Shown piece after piece: positions 31,723-42,350 of a stretch of 64,000 bases of DNA. Source of the DNA: Coenobita brevimanus (taxonomy: Eukaryota; Arthropoda; Malacostraca; Decapoda; Coenobitidae); the NCBI GenBank assembly GCA_032717465.1, contig CM064653.1, forward strand, positions 34,240,659-34,304,658. Reading direction: 5' to 3'. The first letter of the stretch is position 1; each line of letters starts with the position of its first letter. The notes below the pieces were generated by a model. It ran no database searches and had not been told where the DNA came from. It saw nothing but the letters and a program-made list of their open reading frames with translations. The position numbers were made by a program, and so were the translations under genes.

Positions 31723-31744
31723 CATTCTCTCTCTCTCTCTCTCT
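31723..31744. repeat. (CT)n microsatellite
   Basis: A short CT tract lies in otherwise featureless AT-rich DNA between the RTE-1 copy and the next SINE. Confidence 0.85.
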
Positions 31745-31934
31745 TTTTTTATACATATTATGCATATATTATTTTTTTCTGTTAAAACTAATTGACCAAT
31801 TTACTCAAACTTTGGGATGTTGTTGCTTATATAAAGTAACAAAACATATTAAAAAATCAGACAAATATAAGAAAAACAAATGCACCTTCATAAGTAACAA
31901 CCGTCCACTCTCCTTAATGGGAGGAGCCCTAACC

Positions 31935-32216
31935 CTCCACCAGCCCTCTTGTTGACACGTAGGGAATACGTATGAGTTGTTATATGATTATCACCCAGCA
32001 CTGTAAATGGTTTCCTGGCTTAAAGGAAACCATTTGTCTTGTCATTCAATGTAAAGCTACCTGAAAATGATAGAAGAGTAATAAATAATGATGGGAAAGA
32101 TGAGAGAAATACTGTAGGAAGTGAGGAGGGCAGACACAGAAATAGAATGATGAAGGTGAAAGGATAAGGAGGCAGCACTATATGAAGTGGGTGGATGATT
32201 GTTGCCGCTGCCTACC
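31935..32216 (-). mobile_element. Hairpin SINE copy
   Basis: In reverse orientation it shares with 61566-61937 the block GTTGACACGTAGGGA, the hairpin AAATGGTTTCCTGG...AGGAAACCATTT near 32006-32036, and AGGCAGCACTATATGAAGTG near 32169. The extreme 3' tail is diverged or missing. Confidence 0.7.
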
Positions 32217-32253
32217 ACCAGATCTCGTCATCTAATTTTCTTGATCCATAAAT

Positions 32254-33943
32254 GTTGATTTTTTTTTTTTTTTTTTTATGTGAGGAAGAAGGAACCAAAG
32301 GGTGGGCCCACAAAACAGCTCCTTCCAAGAAAAAAACAAAAAATACAAAAGAGAGCCAAATTAGAGATCCGTTCATTTCGAGATGCCTGGACACACTGTT
32401 TGAAAGTCCGGAGATCATAGGAGGTAGGAAATGAAGCCCTAATAACATAGTGTACTGAACGCCACATGTTGAAAACGGAGAAAAACGCAGTTAAAGTTGC
32501 GTAACTTTCAAAATGCATAACTTTGGAACTAGTGAATATTTTTTAGTGCCCCCCCCCCCTTTTTTTTATATTATTATTTTTTTTTTATAGCTTGAAGTTC
32601 GTACTTTCACGTCATGCTAATCTTGGTAGAAGTGAAATTAGTAGCATTCTGAAAGGTACAACAATAGCTGCGTTTTTCTCCAGTGTGTTTATTGAGAGAC
32701 AAAATGTACTCTCAGTAACCATTTTTAACAATAAAACCAACTGCAGATATTAATGGGAAATGTTTACAAAAGTAAAATATATGTATGTAATACTATTTTC
32801 AGAAATTAAAAACCATTATAAAAAAAGAAATCTTTCATTTTAGCCATTTGAGAATAATGGTAAGCTCTTTTTCTGTTATGAGAAGGACCAGCAGCTTTTT
32901 GCTCACTACTAGAGTCACTCATGTTCTCGAGACAATGAGAAAAAACACTAAAACAGCTCTGAAAATAGCCAGTTAATCCAGGCAGTGTTCTAGGCCGGCT
33001 AGTAAACAAAAAACTGTGTCATGTCGCGACAGATTCCCAGATCACAGTTGCCAATGTCTTGCTGAGCTCTCTGCCTTTCCCATTTTCTGTACATTATGGC
33101 TAACTTACCCTTAAAATCATGCAATTTTGTGCTAAAATATTCCATTATGTTAGAATAATGGTACAATAATTAATAATGCTATGAAAAAAATGCATGGATG
33201 TGAGCATAAAGAAATGCTAGTATCTGGTAACACCAGACAACACGTTGCTGGGAGGCACTTGGTACATGCTGTGACCAGCATGTACATGCTGTGACCAGCT
33301 TGTCAATGCACTGAGGTGAAGTGGGCAGTGAGACCATGTTACAGAGGGGGAATTTGGACCCAAATGCCAGTTGCTTTCTGTACCTCATGGTTGCTTTCCA
33401 CATCAAAGAGGGTTTGGGCTACATAGTGGTATACTTAACTCGGTTTCCCTTGCAGTGGTGCTTGGTACACTATGTTATTAGGGGCCTCAAATACAGACAG
33501 AGGGAGACAGTTTCAGAGTTGATCTGTTGCATAAATGAAGGACTGGGAGTAACAGTTAACGCTTGCATTAGAGAGTTGGACAGAAAAGGGATGAGAGTTT
33601 GTTGCTAGACGGGTGCTATGCACCCGTCGTAGAGGTGGAGGAATGCAAGCAGACAGTTCAGAGGAGCAGTGACCATTGAAGTAGCGATAGAAAAGAGATA
33701 AAGAGACAACAGTGCAGTGAAGAGACAGAGGATGAAGGGAGCCAGTAAGAGGAGGAGAGTTGATGAGACGAAAAGCCTTTGACTCAACCCTGTTGAGAGG
33801 AGCTGATGCATTAAAAACAACAAGATTATTTTTACCCCAGTCAGAGGTACGAGCCAAGTCAGACATTAGGTGTGCCATAGCCTCATCCCTTGTCTGTTGA
33901 AGTAACTGCTGAGATGGACGTTGCAGAAACCGAATGGATGTCC
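32254..33943 (-). mobile_element. LINE-A fragment split by a TIR element
   Basis: Bases 32254-32432 carry the LINE-A 3' end (a T run, GAAGGAACCAAAGG, GAGATGCCTGGACACACTG). The ORF2 C-terminus continues at 33489 (AAATACAGACAGAGGGAGAC), which is contiguous with it in the complete copy at 37154-37235. It ends near 33943 at the Ser-Gln-rich RFLQRPSQQLLQQTRDEA region. The fragment also lacks about 300 bp that the full copy has between the NRVESKAF and FNAS segments. All coding potential is broken. Confidence 0.85.
32433..33488. mobile_element. Unclassified 1,056-bp TIR element in LINE-A, possible 4-bp target duplication
   Basis: The left end GAAGCCCTAATAACATAGTG and the reverse complement of the right end GAGGCCCCTAATAACATAGTG are near-identical inverted repeats of about 23 bp. 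AAAT stands on both sides (32429-32432 and 33489-33492), while the complete LINE-A copy has it once. No transposase is recognisable inside, so it is probably non-autonomous. It contains a direct repeat of GTACATGCTGTGACCAGC at 33262-33299. The 4-base duplication is unlike TA (Tc1, pogo), TTAA (piggyBac) or 8-base (hAT) insertions; the superfamily is left open. Confidence 0.75.
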
Positions 33944-35149
33944 AGTTAATCCCTTGTGTGCTTCTTCCACTTTTTTTTTTTTTAATCCCCTTTTTTGCTG
34001 CCTCTCCTAAATCCAATCTGTTCATCGCTTACCAAATATTCTGATGCCAGTAGAGTATATTCCATATCTTCTTAGTTATGATACAGGTACATTACTAATT
34101 TTCCGGCATTGGATGGTCTGGCTCCTCTTTTAATCCGCTCAGAAAATGAAAGGACACTTGATATTCCCATGCCTGCCAGACAAATTTACAAGGCAGCCAG
34201 AGATGGCATTGAGTTTAGCGTGTACCCACTTGGATTGTTTGTGCTGCATCTTGGTTCTCATCCTTGTATTTTGTCTGATTCTTAGTTCATTTTACCTCAA
34301 TTTAATCCTAGCTGTGGCTTCTAAGAAAGATGCAAGTGTCAGTGGTGTTTCCAAGCATAAACATCAGTCTGTTTCAATGCTCAGACCTCCTTGATCATGG
34401 TTAATTGGTCACCAAACTACAGTAGTAACAAAACCCCTTAATAACCACAGAAAGCAATAAATGGGAATGAATATTAATTGGTACAGGGCCCACAAATTTA
34501 CACCCTTTTTATTTGCCTAATACTCTGTTGGAGGGACTGGATCAGCAGTGTGTCCACCAACTCTGCTACTCAGGATTGTGAAGCAGGCAACCCTTTTCTC
34601 TCATATTTCTCCCATATATATTTGTGAGCCAGCATTGTTATCAGTGTATTTTGTCAGTGAATATGAAGGTCTCACAGTTAACCATTCCGAACCATCATTT
34701 TCTGTTCTTGTGAATATAACACGTCTCATTACATTTGTCATTCATTTAGTTAAGTTTACCTGCATATGCCATATCACCACTTCAGTTTATTCAGTGTTAT
34801 TACCACAGTCAAATCAGAAGCCTATTTCCATTACTGGTTTCTGCTGAGGCCCTTAAGTGCATGTGGAGTGCATAAAGTGTTATTACAATTTGGGTTTGCA
34901 TGAGGAAGACAGTCGCTGCGAGGCACACTGTTACTGTAGTAACGATAAGTAGCAACCCAGTGACGTACCGCAGTGGCTGGCCATATCTTCATGTAAATTT
35001 CAACCACCTATCTGGTCAGAATGGTGTATTAACAGCCGTTTGGGGGGGATTTGATGCAGTAAGGTATTTTATTATGCTAAAAACAAAATCAGTAAAGGAT
35101 GACAACATATAACTCTTCTCTTGAAAAAGCTGGACCGTGTTGTTCCTAT
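33944..35149. other. No gene seen
   Basis: I recognise neither a gene nor an element in this stretch. Short open frames (for example 34146-34394 and 34548-34847) show no motif and no codon pattern that I would trust. Confidence 0.5.
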
Positions 35150-35500
35150 GCTGAAGCTGTGTGATAGAATATGACACAGGTTTGTCAGTTGTTTGATACA
35201 AAGAAACAAAGAGAAAAATATTGAGATCCCATGCAGACAGTGCTTTGAAGAAGCAAATGAGCATTAGAAAAACTATGAAAGATGGTAAAAATACTGAGCA
35301 TGATCAAGTAATGAGAGAATGGTTTCATCAGTGTCATAGTGATGGAAGGGACTTGCTGGGTAGCATGATAATGAACCAGGCTCAGTTGTTCCACAAAGAA
35401 CTTAGATTGGAACATGAGTGTGATTAGACTGAAGAAAAGTGGATGAGAGATGTACTGTTGAATTATTATACATTATTTCAGTTGGTCCCTATTGATTTAT
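35150..35500 (+). pseudogene. Tigger/jerky-like transposase N-terminal fragment
   Basis: The fragment reads TKKQREK, then LKKQMSIRKTMKDGKN, MREWFHQCHSDGRDLLGSMI and NQAQLFHKELRLE, ending at a TAG near 35425. The W-F-Q-R-S-G-S-I pattern is that of the second CENP-B-type DNA-binding region of jerky/Tigger transposases. The DDE core is absent, and the upstream helix-turn-helix is decayed. Confidence 0.6.
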
Positions 35501-35615
35501 TTAATGTGACATGGTATTTGACCTCCATTAGTCGAGCAGGACAGTTCACCTGGCAAGGCTTTGGAATCAAGGGTGCCAGGAAGTCAGTGGTGTACCTATA
35601 CTTCTATATACCTGT

Positions 35616-35860
35616 ATGACAGCATTTACTTTCATCCTCCATACTTTTATACAGACGCACAGTCTTTTTATTCCTCTGCTTCACTGGTACAGCTTTACTT
35701 GTCTAGGGTTTCTTGCATATTTCCCTACAGATAGTTCATTCCCCATTCTCAAGCATATTTCATATCAATACTTACCTCATCACCACCTACAGCCTTCCCA
35801 TCCTGCAACCTTTTCACCCTATTAATTACCTCTGCCATTGACACAAACATGCATCACGTT
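35616..35860 (-). pseudogene. RTE-like remnant, low confidence
   Basis: On the reverse strand one reads VNGRG-N then RVKRLQDGKAVGGDEVSID, which matches the KAxGxDxV entry motif of RTE-group reverse transcriptases. Stops surround it. The orientation is opposite to the RTE-2 pieces at 36915 and 40364. Confidence 0.35.
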
Positions 35861-35927
35861 CCTTTTGTGTTGCAACACTATAACCAGTTATGTGTACCTT
35901 TGCTTTATTCTCATCATGCCCATTCAT

Positions 35928-35929
<2 letters not shown>

Positions 35930-35966
<37 letters not shown>
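35930..35966. repeat. (ATT)n microsatellite
   Basis: An uninterrupted ATT trinucleotide run lies directly before the pogo-like MITE. Confidence 0.95.
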
Positions 35967-35968
<2 letters not shown>

Positions 35969-35977
35969 TTGAAACTA

Positions 35978-36912
35978 CAGTCCTTCCTCCAATTATACGA
36001 GAATATGTGGTCGACAAAAACCCTCGCAAAATCAAAATTCGCAAAATTGAAGCAATTAAATATATGAATTATAGGCAAATTGGTCGACATTGCCCCAAGG
36101 TAAGCACTTTTTCCCACTCTTTCTCTCAACTCTGCCTCTTAATTTTACGATGATAAATGAAACAAACATGAACTGATGTATTGTACAGTAATATTAATAA
36201 GAAAACATCATAGATAAGAAACATTAAAAAAAAAAAAATGCACTTACACTGATGTGAAGACTGGCATGGTGTACGGGACTGGTGGTGGGGCGAGGCTTGG
36301 GTACGGCTACTGTGGCCCCGCGGGGCCTACGTCATCACTATCACTGTCGACAGATATTTCTTTGTTGGCCACCTGCATTCTACCATCAAATTGAGCACCT
36401 CCATAGTTCTTTGCTGCTTGCTTGATTTGTTCACTGTTCTTTAAAATCATTCTCACTGTCAATTCACCAACACCAAACTCCCGACCAGTAGCAGAGTTAC
36501 CTTTACCTACTTTTTTCCTTTCAGTCATTTTCAATTTGGTCTCCAAACTTATTTTCTTGTTCTTCTTACCTGTTGGCACCATGATAACACTCATGCAGGG
36601 TTAAACTGCTGGGATATTGCGAGGAGCACCACGAAATTGTGAGGGTCAGTGACCTTGCTTGGGAACAGGTGCAAACAAACATGGTGGGGCGGCAGACCAC
36701 TGAACTAGGAGGTGCAGTTAGCTGAGTGAACCATGACGTCACTAGTTCGCGTGGCAAAGTAGTGCAGGAAGACGACTCTCCCACCAATCCACCTTGCAAA
36801 GTGTGTGATCGTTCGCAGCGTTCATAAATGTTAAAAAATACATGACTTTTGAAACCACCTCGCAAAATTAGTAATTGCAAAGTTAAAATTCGCAAAGTTG
36901 AAGGATGTACTT
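35978..36912 (-). mobile_element. pogo-like deletion derivative with N-terminal ORF
   Basis: The left end after TA (35976-35977) reads CAGTCCTTCCTCCAATTATACG. The right end, reverse-complemented from TA at 36913-36914, reads AAGTACATCCTTCAACTTTGCG. Inner repeats of the type CGCAAAATTxAAATTCGCAAA appear near both ends. The only coding sequence is the helix-turn-helix ORF at 36307-36594. RTE-2 sequence starts at once on the right side, so the MITE either inserted there or lies at that element's broken edge. Confidence 0.65.
36307..36594 (-). CDS. Tigger/jerky-type helix-turn-helix ORF, 95 aa, no catalytic domain
   Basis: The protein starts MSVIMVPTGKKNKKISLE with a basic stretch (KLKMTERKKVGKGNSATGRE). 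A recognition-helix-like segment follows (FGVGELTVRMILKNSEQIKQAA), as in the CENP-B N-terminal domain of pogo/Tigger transposases. After about residue 70 it runs into an acidic tail (ISVDSDSDDVGPAGPQ). The whole DDE catalytic core is missing. It lies inside a TIR-bounded element with no other gene. If expressed it could bind element ends without cutting; that role is inference. It may also just be debris that has stayed open by chance. Confidence 0.5.
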   Translation of the reverse strand: MSVIMVPTGKKNKKISLETKLKMTERKKVGKGNSATGREFGVGELTVRMILKNSEQIKQAAKNYGGAQFDGRMQVANKEISVDSDSDDVGPAGPQ

Positions 36913-36914
36913 TA

Positions 36915-37030
36915 CCAGCAGAGTGGAAAAAGCTGTGCTTGTACCCCTGTACAAAAATAAAGGTGAGCAAAGTGAGTGCAAGAATTATCGTGGCATAAGT
37001 TAATTGAGTGTGGTAGGGAAGGTATATGGA

Positions 37031-37033
<3 letters not shown>
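36915..37033 (+). pseudogene. RTE-2 reverse transcriptase, left piece
   Basis: The frame reads EWKKAVLVPLYKNKGEQ, CKNYRGIS and VVGKVYGI, then stops where LINE-A inserted. The continuation is at 40364. It is RTE-like but clearly diverged from RTE-1 (YKNKGEQSECKNYRG against YKGNEDKEVCGNHWG). Confidence 0.75.
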
Positions 37034-37070
<37 letters not shown>

Positions 37071-40000
37071 GCGAGGGAGAAGGAACCAAAGGCCATGAGC
37101 CCGCAGTTACAGTTCCCTCCAGGAGAAAAACAAAATACAATAGAGAGCCAAATTCAAGATCCGATCATTTTGAGATGCCTGGACACACTGCGTTTGAAAG
37201 ACTGGAGATCATAGGCAGCAGGAAATACAGACAGAGGGAGACAGTTCCAGAGCTGACCTGTTGCATAAATGAAAGACTGGGAGTAACGGTTAACTCTTGC
37301 ATTAGAGAGTTGGACAGGAAAGAGATGAGAGTTTGCTGCCAGACGGGTCCTATGCGTCCGTGGCAGAGGTGGAGGAATGCAAGCAGACAGTTCAGAGAAG
37401 CAGTGACCATTAAAGTAGCGATAGAAAAGAGATAAAGATGCAACAGTGTGGCGAAGAGACAGAGGTTGAAGGGAGTTAGTAAGAGGAGGAGAGTTAATGA
37501 GACGAAAAGCCTTTGACTCCACCCTATTGAGAAGGGCTGTATGTGGGGAGCCTCCCCACACATGAGAGTTGTACTCCACACAGGGGCGGATAAAACCCCT
37601 GTATAGAGTCAACAATTGTGCAGGGGTAAAGAAAGAGTGGAGTCGGCTTAGCACACCCAATCTCTTGGAAGCAGATTTTACAAGAGATGCAATATGATCT
37701 TTCCAAGATAAGTCCCGAGTAAATGAAACCCCAAGCATGTTCAAGGATGATGCAGGATTAAGCTGAATATTATTAGACATTAGTGGGTATACCTGCGGAA
37801 GATTTTGTCGAGTTGATAGGTGTAAGAACCGAGTCTTAGATTCATTAAAAACAACCATATTATTTTTACCCCAGTCAGAGATACGAGCCAAGTCAGACAT
37901 TAGGTGTGCCATAGCCTCATCCCTTGTTTGTTGAAGCAACTGTTGAGATGGGCGTTGCGGGAACCGAATGGAAAGGTGAAGAGTGGAGTCATCAGCGTAT
38001 GAGTGGATAGGGTTAGATGTACAGCTTAGAAGATCATTGATGAATAAAAGGAAGAGAGTAGGTGATAGGACAGAGCCCTGAGGAACACCACTGTTGATAG
38101 ATCTAGGAGAAGAATGATGGCCGTCTACAACAGCGGCTATAGAACAACCAGAAAGGAAGTTAGCGATGAAGGCACAGATAGAAGGATAGAAACCGTAGGA
38201 GGGCAGTTTGGAAATTAAAGATTTATGCCAGACTCGATCGAAAGCCTTTTAGATGTCAAGTGCAATGGCAAAGCTTTCGCCAAAGTCCCGAAAGGAGGAT
38301 GACCAGGAGTCTGAAAGGTAGGTGAGAAGATCGCCAGTGGAGCATCCCTGACGGAACCTGTACTGACGATCGGAAAGAAGGTTGTGATAGGAAAGATGCC
38401 TTAAAATTTTTCTATTGAGAATTGACTCGAAAACTTTTGAAATACAGGACGTTAAAGCAATTGGACGATAGTTGGAGGGTTAAGAGTGGTCACCCTTCTT
38501 TGGGACTGGCTGAATGAGAGCAAACTTCCAGCAAGAAGGAAAGGTACAAGTTGACAAAGGCGAAAGAGTTTGCCTAGGCAGGGTGTAAGCACAGAAGCAC
38601 AGTTCTTGAGAACAACAGGAGGGACCCCATCAGGCCCATATGCCTTGTTAGTACTGAGGCCAGTAATGGCAGAAAATACATCAACTGAAGAAATTTTAAT
38701 GTCGGCCATGAGGAAGTCAGAGGGGGGAAGAGATGGAGGAACAGCACCAGAATTGTCTAAGGTGGAATTGGAGGAGAAAGTCTGCGCGAAGAGATCTGCT
38801 TTATCAGTAGAAGAAATAGCTACAGAACCATCAGAGTAGAAAAGAGGAGGGAAGGATGATGAGGTAAAGTTGTTAGAAAGATTTTTGGCAAGGTGCCAGA
38901 AGGAGCGGGAAGAATTCGAGTTGGAGAGTTGAGAGCATTTAGTAAGTATGAAATTATTTTTAGTGGAGCGAAGAACAGACTTAGCACGATTCCGGGCAGA
39001 AACGTAAAGATGATGTGATTGAGGGGTGGGTTGGCTCCGGTACCTTTTGTAGGCCCTCTCCTTGTTGCGGACAGCATTAGAACAAGTGTGATTAAACCAA
39101 GGCTTTCTTGTGTTAGTCAAAGTATATGAGAAAGGAAGGTATGCTTCCATGCCCGAGAGAATAACCTCCGTAATGCGCAAGGCACACTCAAATGGCTCCC
39201 GGCCATGGAAGCAATAATCATTCCAGGGAAAATCAAAGAAGTACTGCCTAAGGGCCTCCCAGTCCGCGGCTCCAAAATGCCACAGACGACGTTTCCCTGG
39301 AGGGTCCACAGGCCGTACCGGAGTGATAGGACAGGTTAAGGTAATAAGGTTGTGATCGGAGGAGCCCAACGGAGAGAAAAGATTAACAGAGTAAGCAGAA
39401 GGATTAGTGTGAGGAAGAGGTCAAGTATGTTGGGGCTCCCTCCAAGGCGGTCAGGGATACGGGTAGGGTGCTGTACAAGCTGCTCTAGGTCATTAAGGAT
39501 AGAAAAGATGTAGGCTTGTTCACCAGGTGGATCCATGAAAGGAGAGGAGAGCCAAAGGTGGTGGTGAACTTTGAAATCTCCTAGAATGGAGATTTCAGAG
39601 AAAGGAGAAATGGATAGAATGTGTTCCATCGTAGAAGTAAGATAGTCGAAGAATTTTTGATAGTCAGTAGAATTAGGGGATAAGTAAACAGCACAGATAT
39701 ATTTAGTCAGAGAATGACAGGAAAGCCAAAGCCAGAGTGTAGAGAATTCAGAAGAATCGAGTTCAGGAACACGAGAGCAAGATAAGTCATTGCGTATATA
39801 TACACAACAGCCACCTTTGGCTTTGAAATGAGTATAGAGAAAGTAGGAGACAGAAAAAGGTTTGCTGTCAGTTGCCTCAGACAGCTGAGTCTCAGTTAGA
39901 AAAAGAAGGTGAGGTTTAGAGGAGGAGAGGTGTTGCTCAACAGTGCGAAAGTTAGAGGAAAGGCCGCGAATGTTGCAGATATGAAGAAGAAGAGAGTCAG

Positions 40001-40363
40001 ACAGTGGTTCCAGGCACCTCGAGTTGTCACCGGGAGAGGGGCGGATGGTGGGGGCATTTATGGTCCCCCCCCTGGGGACTCCAAGGCTTGGTGAAGAGAC
40101 GTCATTTTAAATGAATTTTGAATGGGAAGTGTAGTGTGTACTGTGCATGTAGTTTGGTGTAGATAGTTAGAGAAATTTGTACTGGAGAGCATGCTGGCCT
40201 ACTCTCTGTGTAACTGAGACACTGAAAAAGTTCAGCAAAGGGGGATGGTCAGGAACTAGTCCTGAGGGCTGATGAAACGGGAGCTCCAGCACTCCCTGTC
40301 ATCAGCTTTCCATCCACCTCGGGAGTACTGTCCTGCCTGACTGATGCTACAGTCTACTCCTGC
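37034..40363 (-). mobile_element. LINE-A copy 2, full length, inserted into RTE-2
   Basis: The poly(A) tail appears as a T run at 37034-37067, and the 5' UTR end is near 40363. AATA is repeated at 37030-37033 and 40364-40367. Deleting the element with one AATA rejoins RTE-2 coding sequence in frame as GKVYG-IVIIEKVREI, which defines both boundaries. At 3,330 bp with 5' UTR, endonuclease, reverse transcriptase and tail it is the most complete LINE-A here. Confidence 0.9.
37154..40060 (-). pseudogene. LINE-A ORF2 (endonuclease plus reverse transcriptase), broken
   Basis: From the 5' side: endonuclease with [25 protein letters not shown]-like [10 protein letters not shown] and [10 protein letters not shown] near 39575. 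The Asn of the usual GDFN is Lys in that last motif. LDLFLT is followed by a frameshift near 39400, then [10 protein letters not shown] at 39360. The linker PWFNHTCSNAV and AYGPDGVPP precede a 4-base deletion near 38555 and a TAA near 38480. The polymerase continues with NYRPIAL, GFRQG, then a TAG-type stop near 38250 inside LDI(S)KAFDRVWH, SGVPQGSVLSP near 38080 and YADDS near 38000. The C-terminus is open from 37939 to 37154. The altered GDFN and these breaks leave it inactive. Confidence 0.85.
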
Positions 40364-41740
40364 AATAGTTATTATAGAGAAAGTGAGAGAGATATCTGAA
40401 GTCCTAATGAGTGATGAACAGGGTGGCTTTAGGAGTGGCAGAGGATGTGTGGATCAGATATTTGGAATGAGACAGATGGTGGAGAAGGCTTGTGAGAAGG
40501 ACTAGAAGGTGTTTATGACATTCACAGATCTGGAAAAAGCATGCGACAAAGTAGACAGAGAAGGATTGTTTAAGGGTTTGCACATGTACGGTGTAGATAG
40601 TAAGCTGCTATGTGCCGTCAAGAGTTTTTATGATGGAAGTGAAGCGTGTGTAAGGATAAATGGGCATCTATGTGAATGGTTCACAATCGATGTGGATGTG
40701 CGACAAGGATGTGTGATGTCCCCATGATTGTTCAGTATATGGATGGGGTGATGAGGGAAGTAAAAACACGAGTAATGGAGAGGAGGATGGCGTTGGTAAT
40801 GAACGATGATGGATGGAATATCTCAAATTTGTTATATGCTGATGACACAGTACTACTTATAAATACCGGAGAAGAACTTGGTAGACTAGTGCAGAGTATT
40901 GCTGATGTCCATGAATGTCGTGCTTTGAGAGGAAATATAGAAAAGAGTAAAGTGATGGTTATTGAGAGAGAATGTGACTCACAGTGTAATGTTACAGTGA
41001 ATGGAGAGACTGGAATTGGTGAGAGAGTTCATTCAAATACCCAGGTACAATGACAAGTAAGAGAGGAAAATCTGCAAAAGAAGTGGAAACTAGAGTGACG
41101 CAATGAAGGAAAGTAGCTGGTGCAATGAAAGCCTTGACAAGAAACAGAGGCTTGAGTGTTGCAGCTGCAATAGGCTTACATTAAGGAGTGTTAGTGCCAA
41201 TGTTAACATATGGATGAGAGACTATGGTGTGACATGAAAATGAAAAGTCAGGAGTGAGAGCAGTGGAGATGGGACTGCTGAGGAATGTATGTGGAGTACA
41301 GAGAGTGGATAGGATACAAAATAATGTGATTTGTGAAAGTTGTGGAGTGAAGAAGTCTATGGACACCAGAATCTAAGAGAGTGTACTGAGAAGGTATGAT
41401 CATGTGGAAAGAATGGGTAACAATAAAGTGATGAAAAAGGTATATCTGAGTGAATTCGAAGGAGGGAGGAGGTGAGGTAAGCCAAGGAGAAGGTAGAGGA
41501 TTATAGTGGATGAGTGTGTGAAGAAGAGAGGTCCGGAAGTCGATGAGGTTAGGGGACTGACAAGAGATCGAGCTGGCTGGATGAATATTGTGAGAAGCGC
41601 ATGATCAGGTATTTGGCATCCCTTTTTAATGTGACAGCGTCCAGATTGGCTCTGTCGGATATGTTTATGTGAAACTAAAGAACATGGTGAATGTTTGTGG
41701 TGTGTCAAATAGAGCCAGGATTCCAGGGGCTTGAATGATG
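40364..41740 (+). pseudogene. RTE-2 reverse transcriptase, right piece
   Basis: The frame continues from 37033: VREISEVLMSDEQGGFRSG, RGCVDQIFGMRQMVEKA, then a TAG near 40503. FMTFTDLEKACDKVDREGL, DVRQGCVMSP followed by a TGA at about 40726, NLLYADDTVLLINTGE near 40840 and SKVMVIERE follow in shifting frames. Near 41397 YDHVERMGNNK replaces the usual WFGHVERM. Many stops and frameshifts show an old copy. Here the catalytic box is YADD rather than the FADD of RTE-1. Confidence 0.75.
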
Positions 41741-42350
41741 AGCGAATGGAAGTGTGGCCCATTGGATTCGGGAAATTTGGACTGTCTGGATGTTGCTACT
41801 CCTCACCCTCCCCTGGAGTGGGAGAGGAGGTCCAGATGATGATTTTTTTTTTTTTTTTTTTTTCCAACCAAAATATTTTCTCCTGTTGCTCCATATCAGT
41901 TATGTTTACCTTTGGTCTTCTTTCATCATTCCCATTCATTCATTCATTATTTTTTACCAAAATATTTTCTCGTTGCTTCATTCTGTATTTCTCTTTCATT
42001 CATTTGTATCCATCCTCTTTCACTCCTTACATTTTACATTATTTCAGACTTATTCTTACATTTTTGCACATCTTTCCAAACTAGTTTCCTATTTTTAGGG
42101 TGGTTTACAGGCATTAGTCTTATCATTAACCTTTTCTTTTTCTTTACTAGCCATTTTACACATTTCATTCATTATATTTCTGTCATCTTTCATCGTAACT
42201 CCTTTCTTGCACCTGCCCAAACCATTTATTCTTTTTCCTTCACTGCCATTTCAACCTTTGCATCTTGTCTAGCTATTCCTTTGTTCCAAGTTGAAACATT
42301 GCAAGACCACATGCAGCATGTCTTTGCCAATAAGGTTGATTTATTAAGAT
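41741..42350. other. No gene seen; T-rich low-complexity DNA
   Basis: A T run covers 41842-41863. A sequence resembling 35885-35935 recurs near 41895-41945 (CAGTTATGT, TACCTTTG, CATTCATTCATT). The reverse strand could hold an old RTE linker, but I cannot support it. Confidence 0.4.

Noticed and set aside
34146..34847. Possible host exons with hydrophobic segments
   Set aside because: There are no recognisable domains, splice signals or supporting context, and hydrophobicity follows from T-rich DNA.
41895..42350. Reverse-strand RTE linker similar to 35616-35860
   Set aside because: Only weak charged patterns remain between stops, and the shared CATTCATT motif is low complexity.
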